Positions 34,512-43,775 of a stretch of DNA of 64,000 nt are shown piece after piece. The notes under the pieces are model-generated. The model did not search any database. It was not told the origin of the DNA and saw only the letters and a program-made list of their open reading frames with translations. Every line of letters starts with the position of its first letter. The stretch's first letter is position 1. Source of the stretch: JAWKWH01 sp040830725 (GTDB lineage Bacteria; Pseudomonadota; Alphaproteobacteria; Rhizobiales; Rhizobiaceae); contig JBFOMG010000011.1 of NCBI GenBank assembly GCA_040830725.1, positions 1-64,000 of the forward strand. The letters run 5' to 3'. The position numbers and the translations under genes were made by a program.

Positions 34512-36281
34512 ATGAATGACATCCCGACAAACGCTGCAAACAACATCGACCCTGTGACGGCAAGTGTGATCCAGGGGGCATTGCAGAACATCGCAATTGA
34601 GATGGGCTACAAGCTTATGCGGATGTCGCATTCCTCGATCATCCGCGAATCGGAGGATTTCGGAACCGCGCTGACTGACGAACAGGGCCGGCAGCTGGCA
34701 GAATCGCTGCAGTCGACGCCACTCCAGTCGGGACCCATCCCTGGTTACATTCAAAACGTCATCGAAGTCTTGGCCCGAAGGGGCGATGTTTTTCGCGACG
34801 GTGATGTGATCATGCACAACGACCCCTACGGAGGCGCCAGCCACGGCCCCGACATTGCACTGATTGTTCCTGTCTTTCATGACGAACAACTTGTCGGCTT
34901 TGCCGGCACCACCGCCCATCACCTCGATGTCGGGGCGCTCAGCCCCGGCTCCTGCGGCATCGTTGACGCATTGGATGTCTACGCCGAGGGCCTGCAGTTC
35001 AAGGCGATCAAGGTCTTCGATGCGGGCGTGCGCAATGAGGCGGTCTGGCAGATACTGCGCGACAATGTGCGCGCACCGGCGATGGTGGTCGGCGATATGG
35101 ATGCCCAGGTGGCCGCTTGCGAGATCGGCGCAAAACGGTTTGCCAACCTGATCGCTTCCTATGGAATAGAAGCCGTTCGTGCGGCCAGCCGTGAGTTGAT
35201 GGATTATTCCGAACGGCTGATGCGGCGCGCGATCCGGGAAATACCAGACGGAACATACAAGGCCGTAACCCATATCGATGGCTTTCTTGACGACCCTGAC
35301 CGCCGCGACCTTGCCATCGCGGTGGCCATAACCATCGAGGATGACGATATGCTGGTGGACCTGACCGGCACCGCGCCGCAGGTTGATGACCGGCCGATCA
35401 ACATGCCACTTGTCGGAACCGTCGACATTGCCATCTGGCTGACCGTGCGCACGGTACTGCTCGATTCCGAAGTCTGCGGATATATTCCACAAAACACCGG
35501 ATTGACACGTCCAATCAAGATCGTGGCGCCGAAGGGAACATTGGCCAATCCAACTTTCCCCGCCCCGGTCATCGCCCGGTTCACCCCCGGCAATCAGCTC
35601 GCCGATACGGTTATGAAAGCGCTGGCCGAGGCGGTGCCGGAGAAGGTTTCAGCGGGAATCGGCAATCTGAAAGTCATCGCATTCTCCGGACTGCGCGAGG
35701 AAACGCACTGGGTCCACATGGAGATATTTGAAGGTTCTTATGGCGGACGTTTCACCAAGGACGGCATGGATGCCGTGGACACGCTCTATGCCAACACCCG
35801 CAACAATCCCATAGAGGATATTGAGAGCCATTTGCCGATGCGCGTCACCCGCTACGAGTTGCGCGAAGACACGTGCGGCGCTGGCCGCACACGCGGCGGT
35901 GTCGGCGCCTACCGCGCCTTCCAGTTTCTGGAACCAGGCGGCTTCTCCGTCGAAGGCGAAGGGCACAAATTTCCCCCTTGGGGTTTCAAAGGCGGTGCTG
36001 ATGGCAAGCCAGCCGAACTTCACCTCATCCATGCGGACGGGCGCGATGAGATGCTGCCTTCAAAGGTACCGTTTCGTACAACCGAGCCGGGGGACACGTT
36101 CCTCGCCGTCGGTCCTTCGGCCGGTGGCTACGGTCCAGCCTTCGAGCGGGATCCGGCGGCAGTGCTCGACGACGTGCTTGATGGCATTATTTCGGTTGTG
36201 ACCGCCGAACGGGATTACGGCGTGATCATTCACAACGGTGAAGTGGATGCTGACGCCACGGCTAGACGCAGAGGAGTTTGA
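34512..36281 (+). CDS. hyuB: hydantoinase B/oxoprolinase family protein
   Basis: The 589-residue protein is the usual partner of HyuA. It shows DPVTASVIQGALQNIAIEMG, MSHSSIIRESEDFGTAL, MHNDPYGGASHGPDIAL, TTAHHLDVG and GGVGAYRAF, all typical of HyuB. ATG at 34512 (with GAGGG upstream) is preferred to the TTG at 34497. The A and B subunits together hydrolyse cyclic amides with ATP; the exact ring is not predictable from sequence. Confidence 0.95.
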   Translation: MNDIPTNAANNIDPVTASVIQGALQNIAIEMGYKLMRMSHSSIIRESEDFGTALTDEQGRQLAESLQSTPLQSGPIPGYIQNVIEVLARRGDVFRDGDVIMHNDPYGGASHGPDIALIVPVFHDEQLVGFAGTTAHHLDVGALSPGSCGIVDALDVYAEGLQFKAIKVFDAGVRNEAVWQILRDNVRAPAMVVGDMDAQVAACEIGAKRFANLIASYGIEAVRAASRELMDYSERLMRRAIREIPDGTYKAVTHIDGFLDDPDRRDLAIAVAITIEDDDMLVDLTGTAPQVDDRPINMPLVGTVDIAIWLTVRTVLLDSEVCGYIPQNTGLTRPIKIVAPKGTLANPTFPAPVIARFTPGNQLADTVMKALAEAVPEKVSAGIGNLKVIAFSGLREETHWVHMEIFEGSYGGRFTKDGMDAVDTLYANTRNNPIEDIESHLPMRVTRYELREDTCGAGRTRGGVGAYRAFQFLEPGGFSVEGEGHKFPPWGFKGGADGKPAELHLIHADGRDEMLPSKVPFRTTEPGDTFLAVGPSAGGYGPAFERDPAAVLDDVLDGIISVVTAERDYGVIIHNGEVDADATARRRGV

Positions 36282-36284
36282 GCC

Positions 36285-37229
36285 ATGAACCGTCAATTTG
36301 TTGTCGCCAGCGCGCAAATGGGTCCGATCGCCCGTGACGAACCGCGCCAGTCCTGTGTCGCCCGAATGGTCGAGTTGTTGCGAGAAGCCGGCAGCCGCGG
36401 CGCCAAGCTCGTGGTGTTTCCGGAATTGGCGTTCACCACGTTCTTTCCCCGCTGGATGATTGATGACCCGGACGAGTTGGCTACCTATTTTGAAGGATCG
36501 ATGCCGGGACCGGCCGCCCGACCATTGTTTGAAACTGCAGCCGAACTGGGCATCGGCTTCTATGTCGGCTATGCGGAGGCCACCCCGGAAGGGCACCACT
36601 TCAACACCTCAATCCTGGTGGGCCCCGATGGTCAATTGATCGGCAAGTACCGCAAGGTCCACCTGCCCGGCCACGATGCACCTCAACCGGGCCGCGCTTT
36701 CCAGCATCTCGAGAAGCGCTATTTCGAAGCCGGAGACTTGGGTTTTCCCGTTTTCCGGGGGTTTGGAGGTTTGGTCGGCATGTTGATCTGCAACGACCGC
36801 CGTTGGCCCGAGGCTTATCGCGTATTGGGTCTGCAGGGGGTCGAACTGGTTGCGCTCGGCTACAACACGCCGATCGATCACACCGGTCACGACGACATTG
36901 ACGGTCTGACCCAGTTCCACAATCACCTTTCCATGCAGGCTGGTGCTTACCAGAATGCAACCTGGGTCATCGGCACTGCAAAATGCGGGCGCGAGGAGGG
37001 ATCGATGATGGTGGGTCAGAGCGTCATTATCGCCCCATCGGGCGAGATCGTCGCCATGGCAAACACACTGTCAGATGAAGTCATCTCGGCGCATGTCGAT
37101 CTGGATATGGGCCAGCGGTATCGCCAGACCATTTTTGACTTTGCGCGGCACCGCGAACCTGATGCCTACCGGCTGATCGTCGAGCGAAAGGGCGCAGGCG
37201 ACCCCGTCATTCAGGACGATCGACCATGA
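36285..37229 (+). CDS. N-carbamoyl-D-amino-acid hydrolase (nitrilase superfamily)
   Basis: The 314-residue protein carries the nitrilase catalytic triad, with Glu47 in VVFPELAFTTFFPRW, Lys124 in GKYRKVHLPGH and Cys169 in GMLICNDRRWPEAYR. The length and the sequences around all three are those of the Agrobacterium-type D-carbamoylase, which turns N-carbamoyl-D-amino acids into D-amino acids, CO2 and ammonia. It starts three bases after the hyuB stop. The order hyuA-hyuB-carbamoylase gives a complete route from hydantoin to amino acid. Confidence 0.93.
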   Translation: MNRQFVVASAQMGPIARDEPRQSCVARMVELLREAGSRGAKLVVFPELAFTTFFPRWMIDDPDELATYFEGSMPGPAARPLFETAAELGIGFYVGYAEATPEGHHFNTSILVGPDGQLIGKYRKVHLPGHDAPQPGRAFQHLEKRYFEAGDLGFPVFRGFGGLVGMLICNDRRWPEAYRVLGLQGVELVALGYNTPIDHTGHDDIDGLTQFHNHLSMQAGAYQNATWVIGTAKCGREEGSMMVGQSVIIAPSGEIVAMANTLSDEVISAHVDLDMGQRYRQTIFDFARHREPDAYRLIVERKGAGDPVIQDDRP

Positions 37230-37260
37230 TCGACCGCGGAACCGGGCTTGGGTTGCTGAC

Positions 37261-38637
37261 ATGACTTCACACGATGTCCGTCAACTTCTGGGCAACGCCT
37301 GTGACCGCGCTTCAAACTATCTTGAGACACTGGGCGACCGTCCGGTCGGTCCCAAACTTGAAGATGTTGAAACACTGAAGCACAAATTGCAGGGGCCGTT
37401 GCCGCTGGAGGGATCCGCACCTGGCGATGTGCTGGCCTTCCTCGACACTTTCGGATCTCCTGCGACGGTGGCGAGCGCCGGCGGGCGATATTTCGGGTTT
37501 GTCACAGGTGGCTCGCTTCCGGCGGCCCTCGCGGCGAATGTGCTGGCCGGGGCATGGGATCAAAATTCGTTCAGCTGGATCAGTTCACCGGCGGCCGCCG
37601 CTTTTGAGGACACTTCGCTGCGGTGGCTGAAAGAAGCGCTCGGGCTTCCGGAAAACACGGAAGGCGCGCTCACGACCGGGGCGACAATGGCCCATTTCGC
37701 CTGTCTTGCCGCTGCGCGCTACAGGGTGTTGCAACAGAAGGGATGGAATGTCGACGCTGACGGGCTGTTCGGCGCGCCGGAGGTTCAGGTCGTTGTTGGA
37801 GATGAGGTTCACTCATCTTTGTTGAAAGTGCTTTCGATGCTGGGATTGGGACGCAACCGTGTCCACAGATTGCCAACGGACGCCCAAGGGCGTGCGGTTG
37901 CGTCGGAGCTTCCTTCGATTTCCGGTCCCGCAATTGTCTGCCTGCAGGCCGGGAACGTAAATTCCGGCGCATTCGACGATGCGGTGCCGATCATCCGCTG
38001 GGCCCGTTCGGTTGGCGCCTGGGTTCATGTAGACGGAGCCTTTGGTCTTTGGGCACTGGCCTCCAGGGAGCGGGAGGACTTGGCGGCGGCATTTCGTGAG
38101 GCGGATTCCTGGGCCTTTGATGCGCATAAATGGCTCAACGTGCCCTACGATTCCGGGATCGCGCTGCTGCGCGACGCTGAAGCGCTGGCCGCTGCCATGT
38201 CGCAAACCGGTGCCTATTTGCTCCCCAGCGGTGCGCGCGACGCGATGAACTTCACCCCTGACAGTTCAAGGCGGGCGCGCGGCGTCGAAATCTGGGCTTC
38301 GCTGAAATCCCTGGGACGCGAGGGGTTAGCCGAACTGGTCGATCGAAATTGCGCTCAGGCACGGAACCTTGCTGAGGGCCTTGAGAAAATGGGCGCTGAA
38401 GTCTTGAACGAGGTGGTGCTCAATCAGGTCATTGTTGCGTTTGGTGACGAGAAAACCACAAGGCGCGTCATCGAGAACGTCCAGACGGGAGGGGCTTGCT
38501 GGTGCGGCGGCACAGAATGGAAAGGAAGAGCGGCAATGCGAATAAGCGTCAGTTCCTGGGCCACGACCGGCAATGACATCGCGATAACCATCGAAGCCAT
38601 TGCCAAAGCCTACGTGGCGGCCGCTGACCAGGGATGA
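37261..38637 (+). CDS. PLP-dependent group II decarboxylase-family enzyme
   Basis: The 458-residue protein fits the group II (glutamate/tyrosine/aromatic amino-acid decarboxylase-like) PLP enzymes. It shows GGRYFGFVTGGSLPAALAA, TTGATMAHFACLAAAR, the cofactor-binding Asp in WVHVDGAFGLW and the Schiff-base lysine Lys290 in WAFDAHKWLNVPYDSG. It lies 31 bases after the carbamoylase gene and is presumably co-transcribed, so its substrate may be the amino acid released by that enzyme, giving an amine; an aldolase or aminotransferase-like role cannot be excluded. Confidence 0.88.
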   Translation: MTSHDVRQLLGNACDRASNYLETLGDRPVGPKLEDVETLKHKLQGPLPLEGSAPGDVLAFLDTFGSPATVASAGGRYFGFVTGGSLPAALAANVLAGAWDQNSFSWISSPAAAAFEDTSLRWLKEALGLPENTEGALTTGATMAHFACLAAARYRVLQQKGWNVDADGLFGAPEVQVVVGDEVHSSLLKVLSMLGLGRNRVHRLPTDAQGRAVASELPSISGPAIVCLQAGNVNSGAFDDAVPIIRWARSVGAWVHVDGAFGLWALASREREDLAAAFREADSWAFDAHKWLNVPYDSGIALLRDAEALAAAMSQTGAYLLPSGARDAMNFTPDSSRRARGVEIWASLKSLGREGLAELVDRNCAQARNLAEGLEKMGAEVLNEVVLNQVIVAFGDEKTTRRVIENVQTGGACWCGGTEWKGRAAMRISVSSWATTGNDIAITIEAIAKAYVAAADQG

Positions 38638-38773
38638 TTGCGAGAACCAGGACCGGTGCCGCCAGCGGCACATGGTGCAAAACCAGATGGCACGCGGTAA
38701 ACAGCGGTCAGCCGTCTGCCGCACGGTGTCCATCGATGATCACAGCAAGAACATTGCCGTCGCGACGGTCCCT

Positions 38774-41700
38774 TTAAAAATAGTCCTGCAGCGGATGCAC
38801 TTCCAGGCTTCCCGCCCTCAGTGCGGCGATCGCCTCGGCGGTGGCCGATGCGCCGGCCATGGTGGTCACGTAGGGCACTTTCTGCATTAGTGCGGCGCGC
38901 CGCAGCGACTTTGAATCCGAGCGTGCCTTTTGGCCGTCGGTGGTGTTGATCACCAGTTGGACCTGCCGGTTGCGGATAGCGTCTTCAATATGCGGGCGGC
39001 CTTCCGACACCTTGTTGATCTTGACCGCTTCCACACCGTTTTCGGCCAGGTAGCGCTGCGTTCCGCCGGTGGCGATGATACCAAACCCCTCGCCCGCAAG
39101 CCTGCGGGCCGCATCGAGCACCCGTTGCTTGTCATCATCGCGTACGGAAATGAACACCGAACCCGAACGCGGAAGATCGACACCGGCGCCAAGCTGCGCC
39201 TTGGCATAGGCAAGGGCAAAATCACGGTCGAGGCCCATCACCTCGCCGGTTGAGCGCATTTCCGGTCCGAGCAGAATGTCGACGCCCGGGAAGCGGGCAA
39301 ACGGAAATACCGCTTCCTTGACCGCGATGTGATCCAGCATGGCAGCTTCGGTAAGACCGCCGTAAATGCCTGCAGCCGCATCGAGCGTTTCGCCGGCCAT
39401 GATCCGTACAGCGATTTTGGCGACCGGACGGCCTACCGTCTTGGCGACAAACGGCACGGTGCGGCTGGCGCGCGGATTGACCTCCAGCACGTAAACGTCA
39501 CCATCCTTGATCGCATATTGCACATTCATCAGCCCGCCGACATTGAGCGCCTTGGCAAGCGCAATGGTCTGGCGTTCCAGCTCGGCGACCGTGTCCGAAG
39601 GCAGAGAGTGCACCGGAAGCGAGCAGGCTGAATCGCCGGAGTGGATGCCAGCTTCCTCAATATGCTCCATAACGCCGCAGACATTGACCGTTTCGCCGTC
39701 GCAGAGGCAATCGACATCCACTTCCGTGGCGCCTTGCAGATAGGTGTCGAACAGCAATGGATTTTGCCCCAGCAGCGTATTGATCTGGCCCGTCTTGTCA
39801 TTCGGGTAACGCTGCTTGATGTCCTCCGGCACCAGTTCCGGAACGGTATCGAGCAGATAGGTCTGCAGCGCGCCTTCATTGTGGATGATCTGCATTGCCC
39901 GCCCGCCAAGCACATAGGACGGGCGCACCACCAGCGGAAAACCCAGTTCCCCGGCGACAAGCCGGGCCTGTTCGACCGAATAGGCAATGCCGTTTTTCGG
40001 CTGACGGAGATCGAGCTTCATCAGAAGCTTCTGGAAACGGTCGCGATCCTCAGCCAGATCGATGGCGTCCGGAGACGTGCCGAGGATCGGAATTCCGGCC
40101 TTCTCGATCGCACCGGCAAGCTTCAGCGGCGTCTGGCCGCCAAGCTGAACAATGACGCCGGCAAGCGTACCTTTTTCCTGCTCGACGCGCAGGATCTCGA
40201 TCACATCCTCCGCCGTCAAAGGTTCGAAATAAAGCCTGTCGGAGGTGTCATAGTCGGTCGACACCGTTTCCGGGTTGCAGTTGACCATGATCGCCTCAAA
40301 CCCGGCATCCTGCAGTGCGAAAGCGGCATGACAGCAGCAATAGTCGAACTCGATACCCTGACCGATCCGGTTCGGACCACCGCCCAATATGACCACTTTC
40401 TTGCGGTCCGACACGTCTGCTTCCGACCGCAGTTCACCGGCAAACGGCACCTCGTAAGTCGAGTACATATAGGCGGTTGGCGAAGCGAATTCCGCTGCAC
40501 AGGTATCGATGCGTTTGAACACGGGATGGACATCCAGCTTCCGGCGCTTTGCCGCAACTTGTTCGGCATCGATCCCCGAAAGCGATCCGAGACGGGCATC
40601 AGAGAAACCCAATCCCTTCAGCATGCGCAGGTTTTCCGCGTCATTGGGCAGGCCGTTGGCGCGTATACGCTCTTCCATGGCGATGATGGCCGCCAACTGC
40701 TCCAAAAACCACATGTCGATGCGGCAGGCATCGTACACTTCATCAAGCGGCGTACCGATGCGAATGGCCTGCGCCACCATGCGCAACCGGTCCGGTGTAG
40801 GGGTCGACAAGGCGGCGCGGATGGCGTTGCGGTCGTCGCCCTGCCCCAGTCCCGGGATTTCGATCTCGTCGAGGCCGGTCAGGCCGGTCTCCAGACCGCG
40901 CAACGCTTTTTGCAGGCTTTCAGCGAAGGTGCGGCCGATGGCCATCACCTCTCCGACCGATTTCATCGCCGTCGTCAGGTAGGGTTCGGCACCGGGAAAT
41001 TTTTCAAATGCAAACCGCGGGATCTTGGTGACAACATAGTCGATGGACGGTTCAAACGAAGCCGGCGTCGCACCGCCCGTAATGTCGTTTTCAAGCTCAT
41101 CGAGCGTGTATCCGACGGCCAGCCTTGCCGCCACCTTGGCGATCGGAAACCCGGTCGCTTTTGACGCCAGTGCCGAGGAGCGGGACACGCGCGGATTCAT
41201 TTCGATCACGACGAGGCGGCCATTGTCTGGATTGACCGCAAACTGAACGTTCGACCCGCCTGTCTCCACCCCGATTTCGCGCAGCACCGCGATCGAGGCG
41301 TTACGCATGATCTGGTATTCCTTGTCGGTCAGCGTCAGCGCCGGGGCAACTGTTATGGAATCGCCGGTATGCACGCCCATCGGATCAACGTTTTCAATGG
41401 AGCAGACGATGATGCAGTTGTCGGCCTTGTCGCGGACAACCTCCATTTCAAACTCTTTCCAGCCGAGCACCGATTCCTCGATTAGCACTTCCGTCGTCGG
41501 TGAAGCGTCGAGCCCCGACTGGATGATCTGGTAGAACTCGGCTTCGTTGAACGCGATGCCACCGCCGGTGCCGCCAAGCGTGAATGAGGGGCGGATGATC
41601 GCCGGCAGTCCGACATGGTCGAAAGCTTTTGCCGCGATGCCCATGGCGTGGCGGATATAGCGCTGTTTGCGATCGCCCTCGCCGAGATTCCACTCGTTTT

Positions 41701-42256
41701 CCAGCGCGTCGAGTGCCGCGTCCAGGTCGGCGCCTTCGTGTTTTGACCGCAATTCTTCGCGCTCGGCCTCATGCTTCTTGCGGTCGGCGTTTTTAACCTC
41801 GGTCGCGTTTGCAAGCATGGAGCGCGGCGTTTCCAGGCCGATCTTGGCCATCGCCTCGCGGAAGAGTTTCCGGTCCTCGGCCTTGTCGATGGCGTGCGCA
41901 TCCGCACCGATCATTTCGACGCCGTAGCGCTCCAGCACGCCCATGCGGCGCAGCGACAAGGCTGTGTTGAGCGCTGTCTGCCCGCCCATCGTCGGCAGAA
42001 GTGCATCGGGCCGCTCCTTGGCGATGATTTTTGCCACCACTTCCGGTGTGATCGGCTCGACATAGGTCGCATCGGCCAGTTCCGGATCAGTCATGATCGT
42101 CGCCGGGTTGGAATTGACCAGAATGATGCGATAGCCTTCGGCTTTCAACGCTTTACACGCCTGCGTTCCCGAATAGTCGAACTCGCAGGCCTGACCAATG
42201 ACGATCGGCCCCGCGCCAATGATGAGAATGGATTGGATATCGGTGCGTTTCGGCAT
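38774..42256 (-). CDS. carB: carbamoyl-phosphate synthase large subunit
   Basis: The 1160-residue protein has the two homologous ATP-grasp halves: GAGPIVIGQACEFDYSG, RPSFTLGGTGGGIAFN and EMNPRVSRSSALASKATG in the first, and GGGPNRIGQGIEFDYCC, RPSYVLGGRAMQI and EVNPRASRTVPFVAKT in the second. A C-terminal regulatory domain (FISVRDDDKQRVLDAARRL) follows. It makes carbamoyl phosphate from glutamine, bicarbonate and ATP for arginine and pyrimidines. Start MPKRTDIQSILII at 42256 follows AGGGA and matches family members; 42286 is too long. carA is not in the window. Confidence 0.98.
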   Translation of the reverse strand: MPKRTDIQSILIIGAGPIVIGQACEFDYSGTQACKALKAEGYRIILVNSNPATIMTDPELADATYVEPITPEVVAKIIAKERPDALLPTMGGQTALNTALSLRRMGVLERYGVEMIGADAHAIDKAEDRKLFREAMAKIGLETPRSMLANATEVKNADRKKHEAEREELRSKHEGADLDAALDALENEWNLGEGDRKQRYIRHAMGIAAKAFDHVGLPAIIRPSFTLGGTGGGIAFNEAEFYQIIQSGLDASPTTEVLIEESVLGWKEFEMEVVRDKADNCIIVCSIENVDPMGVHTGDSITVAPALTLTDKEYQIMRNASIAVLREIGVETGGSNVQFAVNPDNGRLVVIEMNPRVSRSSALASKATGFPIAKVAARLAVGYTLDELENDITGGATPASFEPSIDYVVTKIPRFAFEKFPGAEPYLTTAMKSVGEVMAIGRTFAESLQKALRGLETGLTGLDEIEIPGLGQGDDRNAIRAALSTPTPDRLRMVAQAIRIGTPLDEVYDACRIDMWFLEQLAAIIAMEERIRANGLPNDAENLRMLKGLGFSDARLGSLSGIDAEQVAAKRRKLDVHPVFKRIDTCAAEFASPTAYMYSTYEVPFAGELRSEADVSDRKKVVILGGGPNRIGQGIEFDYCCCHAAFALQDAGFEAIMVNCNPETVSTDYDTSDRLYFEPLTAEDVIEILRVEQEKGTLAGVIVQLGGQTPLKLAGAIEKAGIPILGTSPDAIDLAEDRDRFQKLLMKLDLRQPKNGIAYSVEQARLVAGELGFPLVVRPSYVLGGRAMQIIHNEGALQTYLLDTVPELVPEDIKQRYPNDKTGQINTLLGQNPLLFDTYLQGATEVDVDCLCDGETVNVCGVMEHIEEAGIHSGDSACSLPVHSLPSDTVAELERQTIALAKALNVGGLMNVQYAIKDGDVYVLEVNPRASRTVPFVAKTVGRPVAKIAVRIMAGETLDAAAGIYGGLTEAAMLDHIAVKEAVFPFARFPGVDILLGPEMRSTGEVMGLDRDFALAYAKAQLGAGVDLPRSGSVFISVRDDDKQRVLDAARRLAGEGFGIIATGGTQRYLAENGVEAVKINKVSEGRPHIEDAIRNRQVQLVINTTDGQKARSDSKSLRRAALMQKVPYVTTMAGASATAEAIAALRAGSLEVHPLQDYF

Positions 42257-42305
42257 CTTTGTCCCTGCAAGCCCCGTGCTGGCCAATGGTCGTCTTGTGC
42301 GCGCG

Positions 42306-42329
42306 AAAAAACCGGTTCTTGCGAACCGG
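42306..42329 (-). terminator. intrinsic-terminator-like hairpin in the carB leader
   Basis: On the minus strand CCGGTTC, loop GCAA, GAACCGG and then six T residues form a textbook Rho-independent terminator. It lies 50 bases upstream of the carB start codon in the same direction. The nearest upstream minus-strand gene is tetR, more than 580 bases away with a plus-strand gene between them. It is thus either a leader attenuator of carB or a stop for upstream read-through. Confidence 0.75.
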
Positions 42330-42543
42330 CCGGACTCATGCGCAATCCTTTAAGGCTGGATGCGCCTTATAGGCAAGCGAAACCGGCTTGGAAAGCCTGT
42401 GAAAGCAAATGCCGGGCACGAAATCCGGTGTTCAACAGAAACATTGCCTCTTGCATTTGCCAAACGGCGCACCAGTTACATTTTGCGCAGTTGGGCATAA
42501 CCGGTCTTCGGGATTGGACGCTGCCGGTGTTGGAGTGAAACGA

Positions 42544-42849
42544 ATGAGAAAAATGATTCTGGCAATGATCTTCGCCGCAGCATCTTCAAACGCCCTTGCG
42601 CTGGAACGTTTGTATTCGGCGAACATCACCTGTGACCAGGTCAAATCAGTGCTGGAACGGGACGGGGCGGCAATCATCTATTACCCGTCGCGCAGCATCC
42701 CCGGACTGAACCTCATCAATCGTTTCGTCAAAACCGCGAATTTCTGCGAGTCGGCCAAACGTGCGCTGCCCTTTGCGATCAAAACGCGCGATACCAATGT
42801 CTGCAAAGTACCAATCTGCCGCGAGCAGAAGGATGATTCATTCAATTAG
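42544..42849 (+). CDS. small secreted cysteine-containing protein
   Basis: The 101-residue product has a signal peptide (MRKMILAMIFAAASSNALA) and a mature chain of about 80 residues with four cysteines (ITCDQ, NFCES, NVCKV, PICRE), probably two disulfides in the periplasm. It resembles short YARHG/hypothetical rhizobial exported proteins, but I cannot name a function. The ATG at 42544 follows GGAG by eight bases. Confidence 0.75.
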   Translation: MRKMILAMIFAAASSNALALERLYSANITCDQVKSVLERDGAAIIYYPSRSIPGLNLINRFVKTANFCESAKRALPFAIKTRDTNVCKVPICREQKDDSFN

Positions 42850-42856
42850 GGCATTG

Positions 42857-42883
42857 TTCGCTCGGGCGGAATCAAAAGAGCGA
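42857..42883. repeat. 27-base dispersed repeat, copy 2
   Basis: TTCGCTC, GGGCGGAATCAAAA, GAGCGA: two mismatches against 14684-14710. It begins eight bases after the stop of the small secreted protein, and the inverted ends can pair. Confidence 0.6.
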
Positions 42884-42910
42884 AAAACGACCTGAGTAAT
42901 CGGCATCAAG

Positions 42911-43543
42911 TCAGGCCTCGACCAGCCGGAGCACAGTGGAAATGTTGAAATCAAGCCGCTGCCGCAGGGATTCCTCGTCCATGAAATCGCGCTCAAACAT
43001 GATCGAACCGGTGAACCGGTTGGTCAGGTAGTAATATCCGATTGCCGCAATCGTTATGTTGAGCTGCACTGCGTCGATACCGGTACGAAAAACCCCGTCT
43101 GCCACGCCCCTGGCCAAAATCTCCTCGACCATTTCAACAAGCTGCTGGCTGGCGGCTTTGATTTTTCTTGATTTCTTGACATGCCGGGCCTGATGCAGGT
43201 TTTCGCTGTTCACAAGCGTGATGAATTCTGGATTGTCGAGGTAGTACTGCCAGGTGAAACGCACCAGCGTCTCCAGCGCTTCACCCGGCGGTAGATGCGC
43301 CAGATCCAGTTCCTGTTCGGCGGTGCGGATGTCGAGATAGGCCTGTTCGATGACCGTCTGAAACAGGTCTTCCTTGCCGCCAAAATAGTGATAAATCATG
43401 CGCTTGTTGGTTTTTGCCTTGTCGGCAATTTCATCGACCCTCGCACCGCCAAGACCGAGCCGCGCAAATTCCTTTTTCGCCGCTTCCAGAATCCGCGACT
43501 TGGTCGCGTCCGCATCCCGTTTGCGCTTTTTGGGTTTGGGCAC
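42911..43543 (-). CDS. TetR/AcrR-family transcriptional regulator
   Basis: The 210-residue protein has an N-terminal basic stretch and a TetR helix-turn-helix: SRILEAAKKEFARLGLGG, ARVDEIADKAKTNKRMIYHY, FGGKEDLF. A helical ligand-binding domain follows (about 75-210). GTG at 43543 is preferred because GGAGGAGA lies about eight bases upstream; the earlier GTG at 43591 lacks one. It is divergent from the sugar-type ABC operon, with a palindromic site between them, so it is the best candidate regulator of the operons down to 63.5 kb. Confidence 0.92.
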   Translation of the reverse strand: MPKPKKRKRDADATKSRILEAAKKEFARLGLGGARVDEIADKAKTNKRMIYHYFGGKEDLFQTVIEQAYLDIRTAEQELDLAHLPPGEALETLVRFTWQYYLDNPEFITLVNSENLHQARHVKKSRKIKAASQQLVEMVEEILARGVADGVFRTGIDAVQLNITIAAIGYYYLTNRFTGSIMFERDFMDEESLRQRLDFNISTVLRLVEA

Positions 43544-43657
43544 GAAACGTCTCCTCCATTCCGTCTCGATTGAGCGGTTGGTACTGCTCACGAAACACCA
43601 GCATCTACTAAAGAGCTAAACGTATCTTGGCCACTTGACAAGCGCACATTTCACGAA

Positions 43658-43677
43658 GTAACTAACTAGTGCGTTAC
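43658..43677. promoter_or_regulatory. operator-like inverted repeat between tetR and the ABC operon
   Basis: GTAAC, ten bases (TAACTAGTGC), GTTAC. Two overlapping registers each match the 16-base consensus GTAACTAATTAGTTAC at 12 positions. It lies 115 bases from the tetR start and 99 bases from the binding-protein start, near the centre of the divergent promoter region. It is the weakest of the five copies. Confidence 0.55.
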
Positions 43678-43775
43678 CAATATTCTGCAACGCTTAAATG
43701 GGGCAGAATCGTTGGCATCCGTGGAATTGCCAAGGGTGGCTTCGAAGCGAGGCTTGCCGAAAACAGGAGGAACCC

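Noticed and set aside
38655..38671. Palindrome GTGCCGC-CA-GCGGCAC after the decarboxylase gene as a terminator
   Set aside because: The perfect stem leaves only a two-base loop and no U-run follows; it could fold only with a shortened stem.
39641..41164. 507-codon open frame on the plus strand
   Set aside because: It is antisense inside carB, and its composition is that of a mirror frame of a GC-rich gene.
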